A stretch of DNA of 64,000 bases from Neisseria leonii (GCF_028776105.2 NZ_CP145606.1:1736001-1800000), one strand, 5' to 3'; counted from the first letter of the stretch, positions 27,820-36,236 are shown. Notes: generated by a model from the sequence alone, not told the origin. Made by a program: numbers and translations.

Positions 27820-28158
27820 TTATTTGCTGGCAGCGGCTTCTTCCACTTTCTGAGCCGCCTCTTTGGCCGCGTTCACTGCATCGCCGGCTGCATCTTTTGC
27901 CGCGTCGGCTGCATCTTTCGCTGCATCGGCAGCACCTTTGGCGGCATCTTCGGCACCGCTGCTGACAGAATCCACAGCAGAAGCCGCCGCTTCTTTGGCA
28001 CCTTCAACCGCACCGGCAACGGCGGAAGCCGCCGCACCTGCTGCATCGGCCGCATCGGAAGCCACAGCTTGGGCAGCTTCTTTGGTTTCTTGTTTCGCTT
28101 CTTGCGAGCAGGCAGCCAAAGCCAATGCCATTGCCGCAGCAATCCAGATATTTTTCAT
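27820..28158 (-). CDS. Alanine-rich repeat lipoprotein
   Basis: Lipoprotein of 112 residues: the signal peptide MKNIWIAAAMALALAAC ends in the lipobox LAAC. The mature part is almost entirely alanine, lysine, aspartate and glutamate in an 11-residue-like pattern (AAKDAADAAKDAAGDA and similar), which should form one long amphipathic helix, like late-embryogenesis-abundant or YtxH-like proteins. The family is low in complexity, so homology is hard to judge; a protective or periplasmic structural role is only a guess. The strong upstream sequence GAAAGGAAGAACG serves as ribosome site. Confidence 0.8.
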   Translation of the reverse strand: MKNIWIAAAMALALAACSQEAKQETKEAAQAVASDAADAAGAAASAVAGAVEGAKEAAASAVDSVSSGAEDAAKGAADAAKDAADAAKDAAGDAVNAAKEAAQKVEEAAASK

Positions 28159-28277
28159 CGTTCTTCCTTTCGGTTACAAAAAAACGGCAGCATACTGCCG
28201 AATGTGCGATTATAACGCAAAATATCCGTCTTCCGATATGCTGCATACGGCAGCGGTCGTTTTTCAACCCGAAATGC

Positions 28278-28305
28278 TTGACACTGCCCGAAAGCGCGTT
28301 ATAAT
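28278..28305 (+). promoter_or_regulatory. Sigma-70 promoter of tRNA-Lys
   Basis: TTGACA at 28278-28283 and TATAAT at 28300-28305, sixteen bases apart, ten bases ahead of the tRNA. This is a near-perfect consensus promoter. Confidence 0.9.
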
Positions 28306-28315
28306 ACACGCTTTC

Positions 28316-28391
28316 GGGTCGTTAGCTCAGCCGGTAGAGCAGCGGACTTTTAATCCGTTGGTCGAAGGTTCGAATCCTTCACGACCCACCA
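28316..28391 (+). tRNA. tRNA-Lys (anticodon UUU)
   Basis: A 76-base cloverleaf: acceptor GGGTCGT with ACGACCC, D-arm GCTCAGCCGGTAGAGC, anticodon loop CTTTTAA with anticodon TTT, T-arm GAAGGTTCGAATCCTTC, and an encoded CCA end. Its own promoter lies directly upstream and a terminator follows. Confidence 0.97.
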
Positions 28392-28401
28392 GCATTTTGA
28401 A

Positions 28402-28428
28402 AACCCCAAGCCTAGGCTTGGGGTTTTT
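28402..28428 (+). terminator. Rho-independent terminator of tRNA-Lys
   Basis: ACCCCAAGCC and GGCTTGGGGT form a ten-base stem with a minimal loop, followed by a T-run. Confidence 0.93.
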
Positions 28429-28514
28429 CTTTGGCCGTCCAAACAGCGGCGGAACGCAAAGCAGGATACTCCTGCATATAAATCAAACAGATGGCGATTG
28501 CACCCGGCTGAACA

Positions 28515-28555
28515 AGGCCGTCCGAAAACCGTCCCCCAATGTTCAGACGGCCTCA
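28515..28555. terminator. Imperfect uptake-sequence pair behind efeB
   Basis: AGGCCGTCCGAAAAC (one mismatch to the uptake core) pairs with TGTTCAGACGGCCT, about twenty bases past the efeB stop codon. Confidence 0.6.
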
Positions 28556-28574
28556 AAACCGGATACACCGCTGC

Positions 28575-29849
28575 TCAGGCCGCCAGCAGCCCCTGCCCGA
28601 AAAAGCCGCCTTTTTCCACCCCCGGCAGGATAAAGAAATAACCGCCGCCGAACGGGCTGATGTATTCTTCCAGCGGCTCGAAATCCAGCAGTTTCTGCAC
28701 AAAAATAAAACCGTCGGCCAAATTGGCCTGATAACAGATAAACATCAGCCCGACATCGAGCTGGCCGCTTTTGGCCAAACCGCGCGAGTAGTTGAACGGT
28801 CGTCTGAACAGCAGGTGTTTGCGCATGAATTGCGGCGAACGCGGATTGGCCATACGGATATGGCTGTCATCCGGAATGGTGCCGCTTTCGGGGTGATCGG
28901 CATAATCGGGCGTATCATGCTCTTTTTTTCTGCCTAAAGGGGCACCGCTGTATTTATTGCGCCCGAAAATGGCTTCCTGTTCCTGTAGCGGCGTTCTGTC
29001 CCAAAACTCTACAAACTGACGGATCAGGCGCACGGCCTGATAGCTGCCGTTTTTGGTCCATGCCGGTTCGTCCAGACTGTTTTCCGCCACGCCCGTCCAC
29101 AAAACACGTTTGGCCGTATCGGGATCGGCAACATCGGGATTGGCAGTGCCGTCGCGGAAGCCGAACAGGTTGCGTGCGGCCGCACCCGGCGCGCTTTTGG
29201 GCAGAAAGCCCTCCATGCTCCAACGGGGAACCAGCAGGCGGGCAGTGTGTTTGATAATGTCGCGCAGGGCGTTTTGGCAGGTTTCGGGCGAGAAGGCACA
29301 GATTTGCAGGCTGATGTCGCCGTCGCACCAGGCCGCTTGCAGACGGTCGTTGGAGAAATCTGTCATTTCCTGCAAATGTCTGGGCTTTTTGCCGGACAGG
29401 CCGAAACGGCCGTCAAACAGGCTCGCACCCACGCCCAGTGTGACCGTCAGCCCGTCGGGCGGAACGGTTTTGCCCAGTATGCCGCTGCCTGCGGGCGGCA
29501 GTTTGGCATCGCCGTCGATGAGTTCGCCGCCTTGGGTGAGAAATTCGATGCGTGCGGTGATGATGCGGAACAACCGTTCCAAATCTGCGACATCGGCAGC
29601 AACGGTATCGAATGCAGTCATGATGCCGAACGGCTGGTGCGGCGTGGTGATGCCGGCCTGATGCGTGCCGTAGCAGGGATAGGATTGTGCGGAATGTTGC
29701 GCCTGCACGCCCGCCTGCACAGCTGCGCCCTGCCGCCGCCCCAAAACCCAGCCGCCTGTTGCCGATGCAGCACCGGCCGCACCGGCGGCCAGCGCGGTTT
29801 TCAACAGGGTACGCCTGGCAGGTTGCTCGGGCGCGTTTGAATCGGTCAT
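28575..29849 (-). CDS. efeB: EfeB-type deferrochelatase / Dyp-type heme peroxidase
   Basis: Heme-dependent peroxidase exported by the Tat system; with EfeO and EfeU it forms a ferrous iron uptake system, and it may also free iron from heme. The 424-residue protein starts MTDSNAPEQ, followed by a Tat-like signal ARRTLLKTALAAGAAG, and carries the Dyp family motif GFRDGTANP and the C-terminal heme-pocket segment LLFRRPFNYSRG and GLMFICYQANLADGFIFVQ. The ATG at 29847-29849 has AAAGGAAA upstream. efeO lies 280 bases upstream in the same direction, with a repeat cluster between them. No efeU permease gene is in the window. Confidence 0.93.
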   Translation of the reverse strand: MTDSNAPEQPARRTLLKTALAAGAAGAASATGGWVLGRRQGAAVQAGVQAQHSAQSYPCYGTHQAGITTPHQPFGIMTAFDTVAADVADLERLFRIITARIEFLTQGGELIDGDAKLPPAGSGILGKTVPPDGLTVTLGVGASLFDGRFGLSGKKPRHLQEMTDFSNDRLQAAWCDGDISLQICAFSPETCQNALRDIIKHTARLLVPRWSMEGFLPKSAPGAAARNLFGFRDGTANPDVADPDTAKRVLWTGVAENSLDEPAWTKNGSYQAVRLIRQFVEFWDRTPLQEQEAIFGRNKYSGAPLGRKKEHDTPDYADHPESGTIPDDSHIRMANPRSPQFMRKHLLFRRPFNYSRGLAKSGQLDVGLMFICYQANLADGFIFVQKLLDFEPLEEYISPFGGGYFFILPGVEKGGFFGQGLLAA

Positions 29850-29908
29850 GTCGTTTCCTTTACATCTTTCTTGCATCCGCCCGATATGTCAGATGGCCTG
29901 CCGAAAAC

Positions 29909-30012
29909 CAGGCCGTCTGAAAACGCAGTTTCTGCGCAGCTAAAACGCAGTTTCTGCGAAGCTAAAACGCAGTTTCTGCGAAGCTAAACGGGCGGAGTGG
30001 GCTTCTGTGGAG
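29909..30012 (+). repeat. Uptake-sequence-anchored repeat cluster (4 units)
   Basis: AGGCCGTCTGAAAACGCAG followed by three 20-base-spaced units of TTTCTGCGCAGCTAAAACG or TTTCTGCGAAGCTAAAACG and one degenerate unit. It splits efeO from efeB. Confidence 0.85.
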
Positions 30013-30129
30013 TCCAAAACAGGCGTTCCGCGCATTTCCGTATGATAAAAACCCACTTAAAAATATGGACTTGCACCAACCAAACAGAAAATCGGTTTCC
30101 GCAGACTGAAATGCGGCCGCCCGTGCCCG

Positions 30130-31026
30130 TCAATTCAAACCGAGTGTGCCGCGCAGTTGTGCCAATCCTTCGGCCAGCGCGTTAATCGGCGCCTGCATGG
30201 CTTTGCGGTCGGCTTCGGACAACTGGTTGTAGGGTGCGAATCCGCCATCGGTTCGGTATTTCGCCAAGGCTTCGTTTACCTGCTTGAAGTCGGCATCAAT
30301 CTGTTCGGCCAATGGCGGATTTTTGGCAACAATCTGCGGGCGGAACAGTTCGAAGATTTTCTGCGCACCCTCGACATTGGCTTGGAAGTCGCTCAAATCC
30401 ACCGAACTGTAACGGTTTTCTTCGCCGCTGATTTTGCTGGCCGCCACCTCTTCAATCAACTCGGCCGCACCGCCGACCACTTTTTCCGGCGGAAAATCCA
30501 GCACATCGATTTCGCTTTGCAGTTTGTTCACGTCGGCCACCAGCTTATCAGCCGTTTCCTGCACACCCGCAGTCGATTTTTCCACCCACAGCGCGTATTC
30601 GATGCGGTGGAAGCCGGTAAACTCCGGGTCTTTCGGCCCGGCTTTATAATCGTCCTCGCGCGCATCAATGGCCAGATCCAACTCATTGAACAGTTCGGCC
30701 ACCGGCTCGATGCGCTCATAATGGCTGCGGGTATCGGCATACAGGGCTTTGGCTTTTTCCACGTCGCCCGCTTTCACGGCAGCGGCAAAATCGGCTGTTT
30801 TGGCTACCAAAGCCTTTGCTTCTGCCTGCACATAAACCTTATAGTCGGAAAGCGGCTGCGCCAAATCTGCCATAGTGGCATCGGAGGCCGTCTGAACCAT
30901 GCCTCCGCCGGCCTCCGATGCGGCAGACGCAGCAGGGGCAGACGGACTTTGCTCGGCAGCGGGACGGCAGGCGGCCAAGCCCAAAGCCAGCAGCAGGGAT
31001 AATGCGATACGGTTGGTCGGTTTCAT
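30130..31026 (-). CDS. efeO: EfeO/EfeM-type iron-binding lipoprotein (imelysin, M75 family)
   Basis: Periplasmic iron-binding component of the Efe ferrous iron system. The 298-residue protein is a lipoprotein (signal peptide ending LGLAAC), then an alanine/serine-rich linker and a single M75/imelysin domain with the metal motif HRIEYALW (HxxE) around residue 140. The N-terminal cupredoxin domain of E. coli EfeO is absent, as in the shorter EfeM type. A good Fur box lies about 87 bases upstream. It is followed by efeB after 280 bases of repeats. Confidence 0.9.
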   Translation of the reverse strand: MKPTNRIALSLLLALGLAACRPAAEQSPSAPAASAASEAGGGMVQTASDATMADLAQPLSDYKVYVQAEAKALVAKTADFAAAVKAGDVEKAKALYADTRSHYERIEPVAELFNELDLAIDAREDDYKAGPKDPEFTGFHRIEYALWVEKSTAGVQETADKLVADVNKLQSEIDVLDFPPEKVVGGAAELIEEVAASKISGEENRYSSVDLSDFQANVEGAQKIFELFRPQIVAKNPPLAEQIDADFKQVNEALAKYRTDGGFAPYNQLSEADRKAMQAPINALAEGLAQLRGTLGLN

Positions 31027-31112
31027 GGTTTTACCTCATCAATCGGTTTTAACAAACGGCAGCGGACAGACAGCGGCTGATACCGGCAGTCTGCCTCCTG
31101 CCACAATTTAAA

Positions 31113-31131
31113 GATAATGATAACAGTTTTT
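31113..31131. promoter_or_regulatory. Fur box upstream of efeO
   Basis: GATAATGATAACAGTTTTT matches the 19-base Fur consensus GATAATGATAATCATTATC well in its first eleven bases and poorly afterwards. The position, 87 bases ahead of the efeO start, suits repression of the efe genes by iron-bound Fur. Confidence 0.7.
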
Positions 31132-31320
31132 ATTTAATAAATGTTAATCCCGTTTGAACCAAAATTCAACCGGTGTGCCGGATTTCTTTGATGCAGCACA
31201 AACCGCCTCGCCGCCGCAACACAGGACACCGCGCCCGACAGGCCCGAAGCGCGGCGGCTTCCCGATATCGGGCCGTCTGAAACACACGGCGTTTGTTTTG
31301 GCTGCGCCCGCTTCTGCTAC

Positions 31321-31458
31321 GCAGCAATGTTTCTGGCGGGTCAAGGCGTATCCCGCTTTATTGCCAAATATTTCCGCCAGCCCGACGACTACCTCGGCCT
31401 GCGCACGCTTGGTCTGTCGATGGGGCAATGGCTGAGCCTGCCGATGGTGGTACCGGGG
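31321..31458 (+). pseudogene. Remnant of lgt (prolipoprotein diacylglyceryl transferase)
   Basis: A stretch of about 45 codons reads [19 protein letters not shown], then [19 protein letters not shown], close to the C-terminal end of Lgt (GYGxxRFxxExFRxPDxxLG ... SMGQxLSLPM). Upstream residues do not continue the family, and downstream a frame change would be needed ([12 protein letters not shown] in the next frame, then a stop). It is too short to work and is best read as a fragment left after rearrangement. A functional lgt should lie elsewhere. Confidence 0.6.
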
Positions 31459-31643
31459 CGGCAGGATTGGTCTGCTCGGATACAAACCGGCAGCCTGATT
31501 CCTTCCTTTGCTGCCAACCGGCCATGTCGGATTCGGACAACTCGGCAAACGGCATGGCCGGATAGCGGGTATCCGGCTTGCATTCCCGTTTCAGACGGCA
31601 TCACGGCATGGTTGCCGCAGTATGGCGCATATTTTCTGCTCCG

Positions 31644-32076
31644 CAGAAACGGCACACCGCGCCGTTTTCAGACGGCCTGCGGTGCGGACCAAGGTCATGA
31701 AGCAGGCTGGCCGGTGCCGACGGGAAAATCGGGCAGGCTGTGCCACAAGGTTTCTTTGCGCGTTCTCGGCCAGGTTTTGATATGCGCCTCCATGCGCGCG
31801 GCGGCCGAACGGGAAAGGTTCGAAGCGGCCAGACGCATCGCCAGCGGCTTGTGCATACGGGTAAACCGCGCACCTTTGCCGGATAAGTGGGCGGCAAACC
31901 GCCGCGCGGGCGCATTGCTGATGCCGCAGTAAAGTGCGCTGTTGGTGCACAGCAGCAGATAAACGCTCCATGTGCCGGTTTCGGCCGCGCCGCCGTTTTG
32001 CCGTATTCCGTCCATCGGCGAATCTTAACACGGCAGCCGTTTGGTGCGTTTGGCCGCATGTTGCGTTTCCTGCCGT
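31644..32076. repeat. 433-base duplicated segment, copy B (inverted relative to copy A)
   Basis: Reverse complement of 20850-21282 with about four base differences and no gap. Both copies end in the same uptake sequence and GC hairpin; sequence beyond each edge is unrelated. Confidence 0.9.
31695..32015 (-). CDS. GIY-YIG nuclease-superfamily protein, copy B
   Basis: Protein of 106 residues identical to the protein at 20911-21231 except for residue 2 (D here, N there); two silent differences are visible around RMEAHIKT. Domain features are as for copy [18 protein letters not shown] and RMEAHIKTW. It is convergent with the efe side and divergent from uvrD. Two near-identical copies in one 12 kb stretch point to recent duplication or gene conversion. 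Confidence 0.85.
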   Translation of the reverse strand: MDGIRQNGGAAETGTWSVYLLLCTNSALYCGISNAPARRFAAHLSGKGARFTRMHKPLAMRLAASNLSRSAAARMEAHIKTWPRTRKETLWHSLPDFPVGTGQPAS

Positions 32077-32155
32077 CCGGGTTTATCAGAAACTGCGTTT
32101 TCAGACGGCCTAAGTGTTACAATCAGGCTGTTTTGATTTTTGAACCCTGCCGCCC

Positions 32156-34351
32156 GTGTTTGCCGAATCTGCTCCCGCGTCTCTGCTTGAAGGCCTGAAT
32201 CCCGAACAACTCGCTGCCGTGACGTGGCCGCCGCAGTCGGCGCTGGTGTTGGCCGGTGCGGGCAGCGGCAAAACCCGCGTGCTGACCACCCGCATCGCGT
32301 GGCTGCTGCAAAGCGGACAGGCTGGCGTGCACAGCATTCTGGCCGTAACTTTTACCAATAAAGCCGCCAAAGAAATGCAGACCCGCTTGGGCGTGATGAT
32401 ACCCGTGAACGTGCGCGCGATGTGGCTGGGCACGTTCCACGGCCTGTGCCACCGTTTTTTACGCCTGCACCACAAAGCGGCCGGGTTGCCGTCCTCCTTT
32501 CAGATTCTCGACAGCAGCGACCAGCTTTCCTTAATCAAACGCTTGCTCAAACAGCTCAATATCGCCGAAGAAGTGATTGCGCCGCGCGCCTTGCAGGGCT
32601 TTATCAATGCGCAGAAAGAAAACGGCCTGCGCGCCGGCCAGCTGACCGCGCCCGACCCGCATACCCGCCACCTGATTGAATGTTACGCCGCTTACGACCA
32701 AACCTGTATGCGCGAAGGCGTGGTCGATTTTGCCGAGCTGATGCTCCGAAGCTATGAAATGCTGCAAGCGGATGAAACGCTGCGCCGCCATTACCAAAAC
32801 CGCTTCAACCATATCTTGGTGGACGAATTTCAAGATACCAACAAACTGCAATATGCGTGGCTCAAACTAATGGCGGGCGATACGGCCGCCGTGTTTGCCG
32901 TGGGCGACGACGACCAGTCGATTTACCGCTTCCGCGGTGCGCACGTCGGCAATATGACCGCCCTGATGCGCGAATTCGGTATCGAAGCACCGATTAAACT
33001 GGAACAGAACTACCGTTCAGACGGCCATATCCTGATCGCCGCCAACGCCGTGATTGCCCACAATGCCGACCGTTTGGGCAAAAACCTGCGCACCGATGCC
33101 GACAAGGGCGACAAAATCCGTTTCTACACCGCGCCGACGGATTTCGACGAAGCGCGCTTTATTGTCGAAGAAGCGCAGATGCTGCACCGTGAAGGCCGCC
33201 CGCTCGACCAAATCGCCGTGCTGTACCGCAGCAACGCCCAATCGCGCATCATCGAGCAGGCACTGTTTGCCGCCGCCGTTCCCTATAAAATCTACGGCGG
33301 CCTGCGCTTTTACGAACGGCAGGAAATCAAACACGCGCTGGCTTATCTGCGGCTGGCCGTCAATCCCGACGACGACAACGCGCTGCTGCGCGTGATTAAT
33401 GTTCCCCCGCGCGGTATCGGCACCCGCACCGTGGAAAACATTCAGGCCGCTGCCGCAGAGCAGGGCGTTTCACTGTGGCAGGCGGCCTGCGGCATGGGCG
33501 CGAAAGCCGCCAAAGTCGCCGCGTTTGTGCGCCTGATTGACGGTTTGCGCGAACAGGCACCGAATGTGCCGCTGGCGGAAATGGTGTCGGCGGCCACCCG
33601 CGACAGCGGCCTGATCGAATACTATCAAAACCAGAAAGGCGACCATCAGGACCGTCTCGACAATCTGGACGAACTCATCAATGCCGCTGTGGCGTTCAGG
33701 CCGTCTGAAAGCAATTTTGAAATTTTGCCCGAAAATGCGGCGGAACACCCGCTGTTTCCCGTTCTGGCATTTTTAAGTGCCGCCGCGCTTGAATCCGGAG
33801 AAAATCAGGCCGCGACAGGCGAAGCGGTGCAATTGATGACCGTCCACGCGGCCAAGGGATTGGAATTTGAGGCCGTTTTCCTCACCGGTATGGAAGAGGG
33901 GCTGTTTCCCAGCGAATACAGTTTGGCCGAACGCGGCGGCCTCGAAGAAGAACGCCGTCTGATGTATGTGGCCATTACCCGCGCCCGCAAACGGCTCTAT
34001 ATCAGTACGGCACAACAGCGGCTCTTGCACGGCCAAACCCATTTCGGCGTGGTATCGCGGTTTGTCGAAGAAATTCCCGAAGAAGTGCTGCACCGCCTGT
34101 CGCCCGCATCTCAGTTTTCCGCTAATTTTGCCGCCCCGCCCAAGGCCAAACCGCGCCCGGCGGTTACTGTTGCCGCAACACAGCAGTACGGCGGCTTCCG
34201 TATCGGACAGAACGTGCGCCATGCCAAATTCGGTACGGGTGTGATTATTGATGCGCTGGACAAAGGCGGCACGGCGCGGCTGACCATCAATTTCGGCAAA
34301 CAGGGCATCAAAGATTTGGACACCCGGTTCGCCCAATTAGAGGCCGTCTGA
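32156..34351 (+). CDS. uvrD: UvrD/Rep-family DNA helicase (helicase II)
   Basis: ATP-dependent 3'-to-5' helicase of nucleotide-excision and mismatch repair. The 731-residue protein has all superfamily I motifs in order: AGAGSGKTRVLTTR (Walker A), VTFTNKAAKEMQ, VDEFQDTN (Walker B), VGDDDQSIYRFRGA, LEQNYRSDGHIL, VHAAKGLEFEAVFL and YVAITRARKRL, with a C-terminal Tudor-like segment (IGQNVRHAKFGTGVI). It starts with GTG at 32156; no strong ribosome site is seen, so the exact start is uncertain. An uptake sequence lies inside the gene near 33700. Confidence 0.95.
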   Translation: MFAESAPASLLEGLNPEQLAAVTWPPQSALVLAGAGSGKTRVLTTRIAWLLQSGQAGVHSILAVTFTNKAAKEMQTRLGVMIPVNVRAMWLGTFHGLCHRFLRLHHKAAGLPSSFQILDSSDQLSLIKRLLKQLNIAEEVIAPRALQGFINAQKENGLRAGQLTAPDPHTRHLIECYAAYDQTCMREGVVDFAELMLRSYEMLQADETLRRHYQNRFNHILVDEFQDTNKLQYAWLKLMAGDTAAVFAVGDDDQSIYRFRGAHVGNMTALMREFGIEAPIKLEQNYRSDGHILIAANAVIAHNADRLGKNLRTDADKGDKIRFYTAPTDFDEARFIVEEAQMLHREGRPLDQIAVLYRSNAQSRIIEQALFAAAVPYKIYGGLRFYERQEIKHALAYLRLAVNPDDDNALLRVINVPPRGIGTRTVENIQAAAAEQGVSLWQAACGMGAKAAKVAAFVRLIDGLREQAPNVPLAEMVSAATRDSGLIEYYQNQKGDHQDRLDNLDELINAAVAFRPSESNFEILPENAAEHPLFPVLAFLSAAALESGENQAATGEAVQLMTVHAAKGLEFEAVFLTGMEEGLFPSEYSLAERGGLEEERRLMYVAITRARKRLYISTAQQRLLHGQTHFGVVSRFVEEIPEEVLHRLSPASQFSANFAAPPKAKPRPAVTVAATQQYGGFRIGQNVRHAKFGTGVIIDALDKGGTARLTINFGKQGIKDLDTRFAQLEAV

Positions 34352-34446
34352 AAACGAGCGAAGCGGGTTTCTGTGAAGCTAAAACGCGCAACGCGAGTTG
34401 CAGTAAAGCTAAAACGCGCGAAGCAGGTTTTTTGCGAAGCGGAAAC
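34341..34446 (+). repeat. Uptake-sequence-anchored repeat cluster behind uvrD
   Basis: AGGCCGTCTGAAAACGAGCG then units TTTCTGTGAAGCTAAAACG, TTGCAGTAAAGCTAAAACG and TTTTTGCGAAGCGGAAACG at roughly 30-base spacing. The uptake sequence overlaps the last uvrD codons. Confidence 0.8.
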
Positions 34447-34569
34447 GGACCGGTGGGTTTGTGCGGAACGGGAAAGACCGAAGCGGATTCCGCCGCTGCA
34501 ACGGCAAACAGCGCAAACAGAATCCCGACGCTGACGGCAAGACCATTTCCAACCCGACAGGAGCAAGCC

Positions 34570-34977
34570 ATGTCTCATATTGCCACCGTCCGCTACTGCG
34601 GCAGTCTGCACAACGATTTGACCCATTCGGCCAGCGGCAGCACCATCAGCACCGACGCGCCCGTCGATAATCAGGGCAAAGGCGAAGCCTTTTCGCCTAC
34701 CGATTTATTATCCGCCTCACTGGCAGCCTGTGCGATGACGATTATGGGCATCAAGGCTGCCGGTTTGGGCGTGGAGCTGACCGGCGCGCGTGCCGAAGTA
34801 GCGAAAGAAATGGCGGCCGATCCGCGCCGCGTGGCCGCCGTGCGCATCGATTTCTTCCTGAGCCGCGATTTGGACGAACGCAGCCGCCGCATTTTGGAGG
34901 CTGCCGCCCATACCTGCCCCGTTGCCCAAAGCCTGCACCCCGATGTGGTCCAGCAGTTCCGTTTCCACTACGAATGA
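34570..34977 (+). CDS. OsmC/Ohr-family protein
   Basis: Protein of 135 residues of the OsmC family, thiol-dependent peroxidases that reduce organic hydroperoxides. The two active cysteines are seen in AACAMTIMG and HTCPVAQSLHPDV. The start at 34570 has AGGAG six bases upstream; a longer frame from 34432 runs into repeats. It probably stands alone and ends at a bidirectional terminator shared with parA. Confidence 0.88.
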   Translation: MSHIATVRYCGSLHNDLTHSASGSTISTDAPVDNQGKGEAFSPTDLLSASLAACAMTIMGIKAAGLGVELTGARAEVAKEMAADPRRVAAVRIDFFLSRDLDERSRRILEAAAHTCPVAQSLHPDVVQQFRFHYE

Positions 34978-34994
34978 CACCGGTATCCGCAAAT

Positions 34995-35024
34995 GAAAAA
35001 CGCCCGATTGGTCGGGCGTTTTTT
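34995..35024. terminator. Bidirectional terminator between osmC-like gene and parA
   Basis: AAAAACGCCCG, six-base loop, CGGGCGTTTTTT, with A-run and T-run on the two sides. The two flanking genes converge on it. Confidence 0.92.
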
Positions 35025-35034
35025 GGTCCGATGC

Positions 35035-35805
35035 CTAAGCGGCGGTGCGCGCCAGGACTTCTTGTGCCAATGCCTGATAGGCCAGCGCGCCTTTGGATTT
35101 GGCATCGTAAACCAACGCGGGCATACCGTGGCTGGGGGCTTCGGCCAGCCGCACGTTGCGCGGAATGGCGGTATCGAATATTTGGCGGCCGAAATGCTGT
35201 TGCAGCTGGGCGTTTACTTCCAGCACCAAACGGCTGCGGCTGTCGTACATGGTGCGCACAATGCCCAGAATATCGACTTGCGGATTGATGGCCTGACGCA
35301 CTTTGCGCAGCGTGGCCACCAAATCCGAAATGCCTTCAAGCGCATAATATTCGCACACCATCGGTACAATCACATGGCGCGCGGCCACCAGACCGTTGAG
35401 CGTGAGCAGGGTCAGCGTGGGCGGGCAGTCGATTAAAATGTAGTCGTAATCGCCGGCCACTTCGGCCAGCGCGTTTTTCAGGCGCATCTCGCGCGCCAGC
35501 TCCTGCACCAGCTCCACTTCCGCACCGGCCAGCGCACGGTTGGCACCCAGCACGGCATAACCGCCCTGCGGGCTGGCTACGGCCGCATCGCGCACGGCCG
35601 CATCGCCGAGCAGCACTTGATACACCCCCGACTTGATGGTGTTTTTATCGACACCGCTGCCCGTAGTGGCATTGCCCTGCGGATCCAGATCCGCCACCAG
35701 CACACGCTTGCCCGCCTGTGCCAGCGACGCAGCCAGATTGACGGCGGTCGTGGTTTTGCCGACCCCGCCTTTTTGATTGGCAACCGCGATAATGTGTGCG
35801 CTCAT
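35035..35805 (-). CDS. parA: ParA-family chromosome partitioning ATPase
   Basis: Walker-type ATPase that positions chromosome or plasmid DNA with ParB. The 256-residue protein starts MSAHIIAVANQKGGVGKTTTAVNLA (deviant Walker A), with VADLDPQGNATTG and YDYILIDCPPTLTLLTLN (Walker B). Length and start agree with chromosomal Soj/ParA, which lacks the N-terminal HTH of plasmid ParA proteins. The 15 extra upstream codons in frame are not supported. A parB gene is not adjacent: downstream there is a terminator, upstream the XRE regulator of the dnd island. Confidence 0.93.
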   Translation of the reverse strand: MSAHIIAVANQKGGVGKTTTAVNLAASLAQAGKRVLVADLDPQGNATTGSGVDKNTIKSGVYQVLLGDAAVRDAAVASPQGGYAVLGANRALAGAEVELVQELAREMRLKNALAEVAGDYDYILIDCPPTLTLLTLNGLVAARHVIVPMVCEYYALEGISDLVATLRKVRQAINPQVDILGIVRTMYDSRSRLVLEVNAQLQQHFGRQIFDTAIPRNVRLAEAPSHGMPALVYDAKSKGALAYQALAQEVLARTAA

Positions 35806-35907
35806 AATGCCTGCCGCAAGAAAATCAAAGACAGCGGATTGTACCGCCATTCACGCTGTTTGGGTATGGCGCGGGAAGAGTCAGGCCGTCTGAAAACTTT
35901 CAGACAG

Positions 35908-36168
35908 TCAATATGGCAGGTTTTGTTTCTCAATGAAATTGCCCAGCACATCGGGGGCATACCATTCCAATGCCCGGCAGTATGCCGCAAATTCAAAAAC
36001 GTCCAAACGCCTGTCGCCGGTTTCCACTTTGCCCACAAACGAATGAATCACATTCAGCCGGTCGGCCAGAGCACGCTGCGACAAACCCAGTTCCAGCCGG
36101 CGCTGAATCAGAATTTGCCGCAGGTGCAGATGCTCGGCGGAGTGGACGGAAAGACGCAGATTGGCCAT
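35908..36168 (-). CDS. XRE-family repressor of the dnd-like island
   Basis: Small regulator of 86 residues consisting of one helix-turn-helix domain (LRQILIQRRLELGLSQRALADRLNVIHSFVGKVETGDRRLDVFEFAAYCRAL). It is divergent from dndC, with two matching palindromes in the 68-base gap, one of them covering its own start codon. It thus probably represses itself and the dnd genes. It may take the place of DndB, the usual repressor of dnd operons, which is not present here. Confidence 0.8.
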   Translation of the reverse strand: MANLRLSVHSAEHLHLRQILIQRRLELGLSQRALADRLNVIHSFVGKVETGDRRLDVFEFAAYCRALEWYAPDVLGNFIEKQNLPY

Positions 36169-36189
36169 TGCACCGATTTTAGGTACAAT
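36167..36189. promoter_or_regulatory. Operator O1 over the XRE start codon
   Basis: ATTGCACC, seven bases (gatttta), GGTACAAT: an inverted repeat with one mismatch. It shares arm sequence and spacing with O2, 27 bases away centre to centre (2.6 helical turns). Confidence 0.65.
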
Positions 36190-36192
36190 AGC

Positions 36193-36217
36193 TGTTGCAC
36201 CTGTTTTGGGTGCAACA
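36193..36217. promoter_or_regulatory. Operator O2 upstream of dndC
   Basis: TGTTGCACC, seven bases (tgttttg), GGTGCAACA: a perfect nine-base inverted repeat located 20 bases ahead of the dndC start. Confidence 0.7.
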
Positions 36218-36236
36218 CCATTTTAATACTCAGGCC

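Larger units (their letters stand above)
31027..31643. other. Intergenic region with Fur box and lgt remnant
   Basis: This stretch of about 620 bases between efeO and the GIY-YIG cassette holds the Fur site at 31113-31131, an AT-rich promoter region, a single uptake sequence near 31273, and a short relic of lgt (31321-31458). The remaining sequence shows no gene I can support. Confidence 0.55.
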
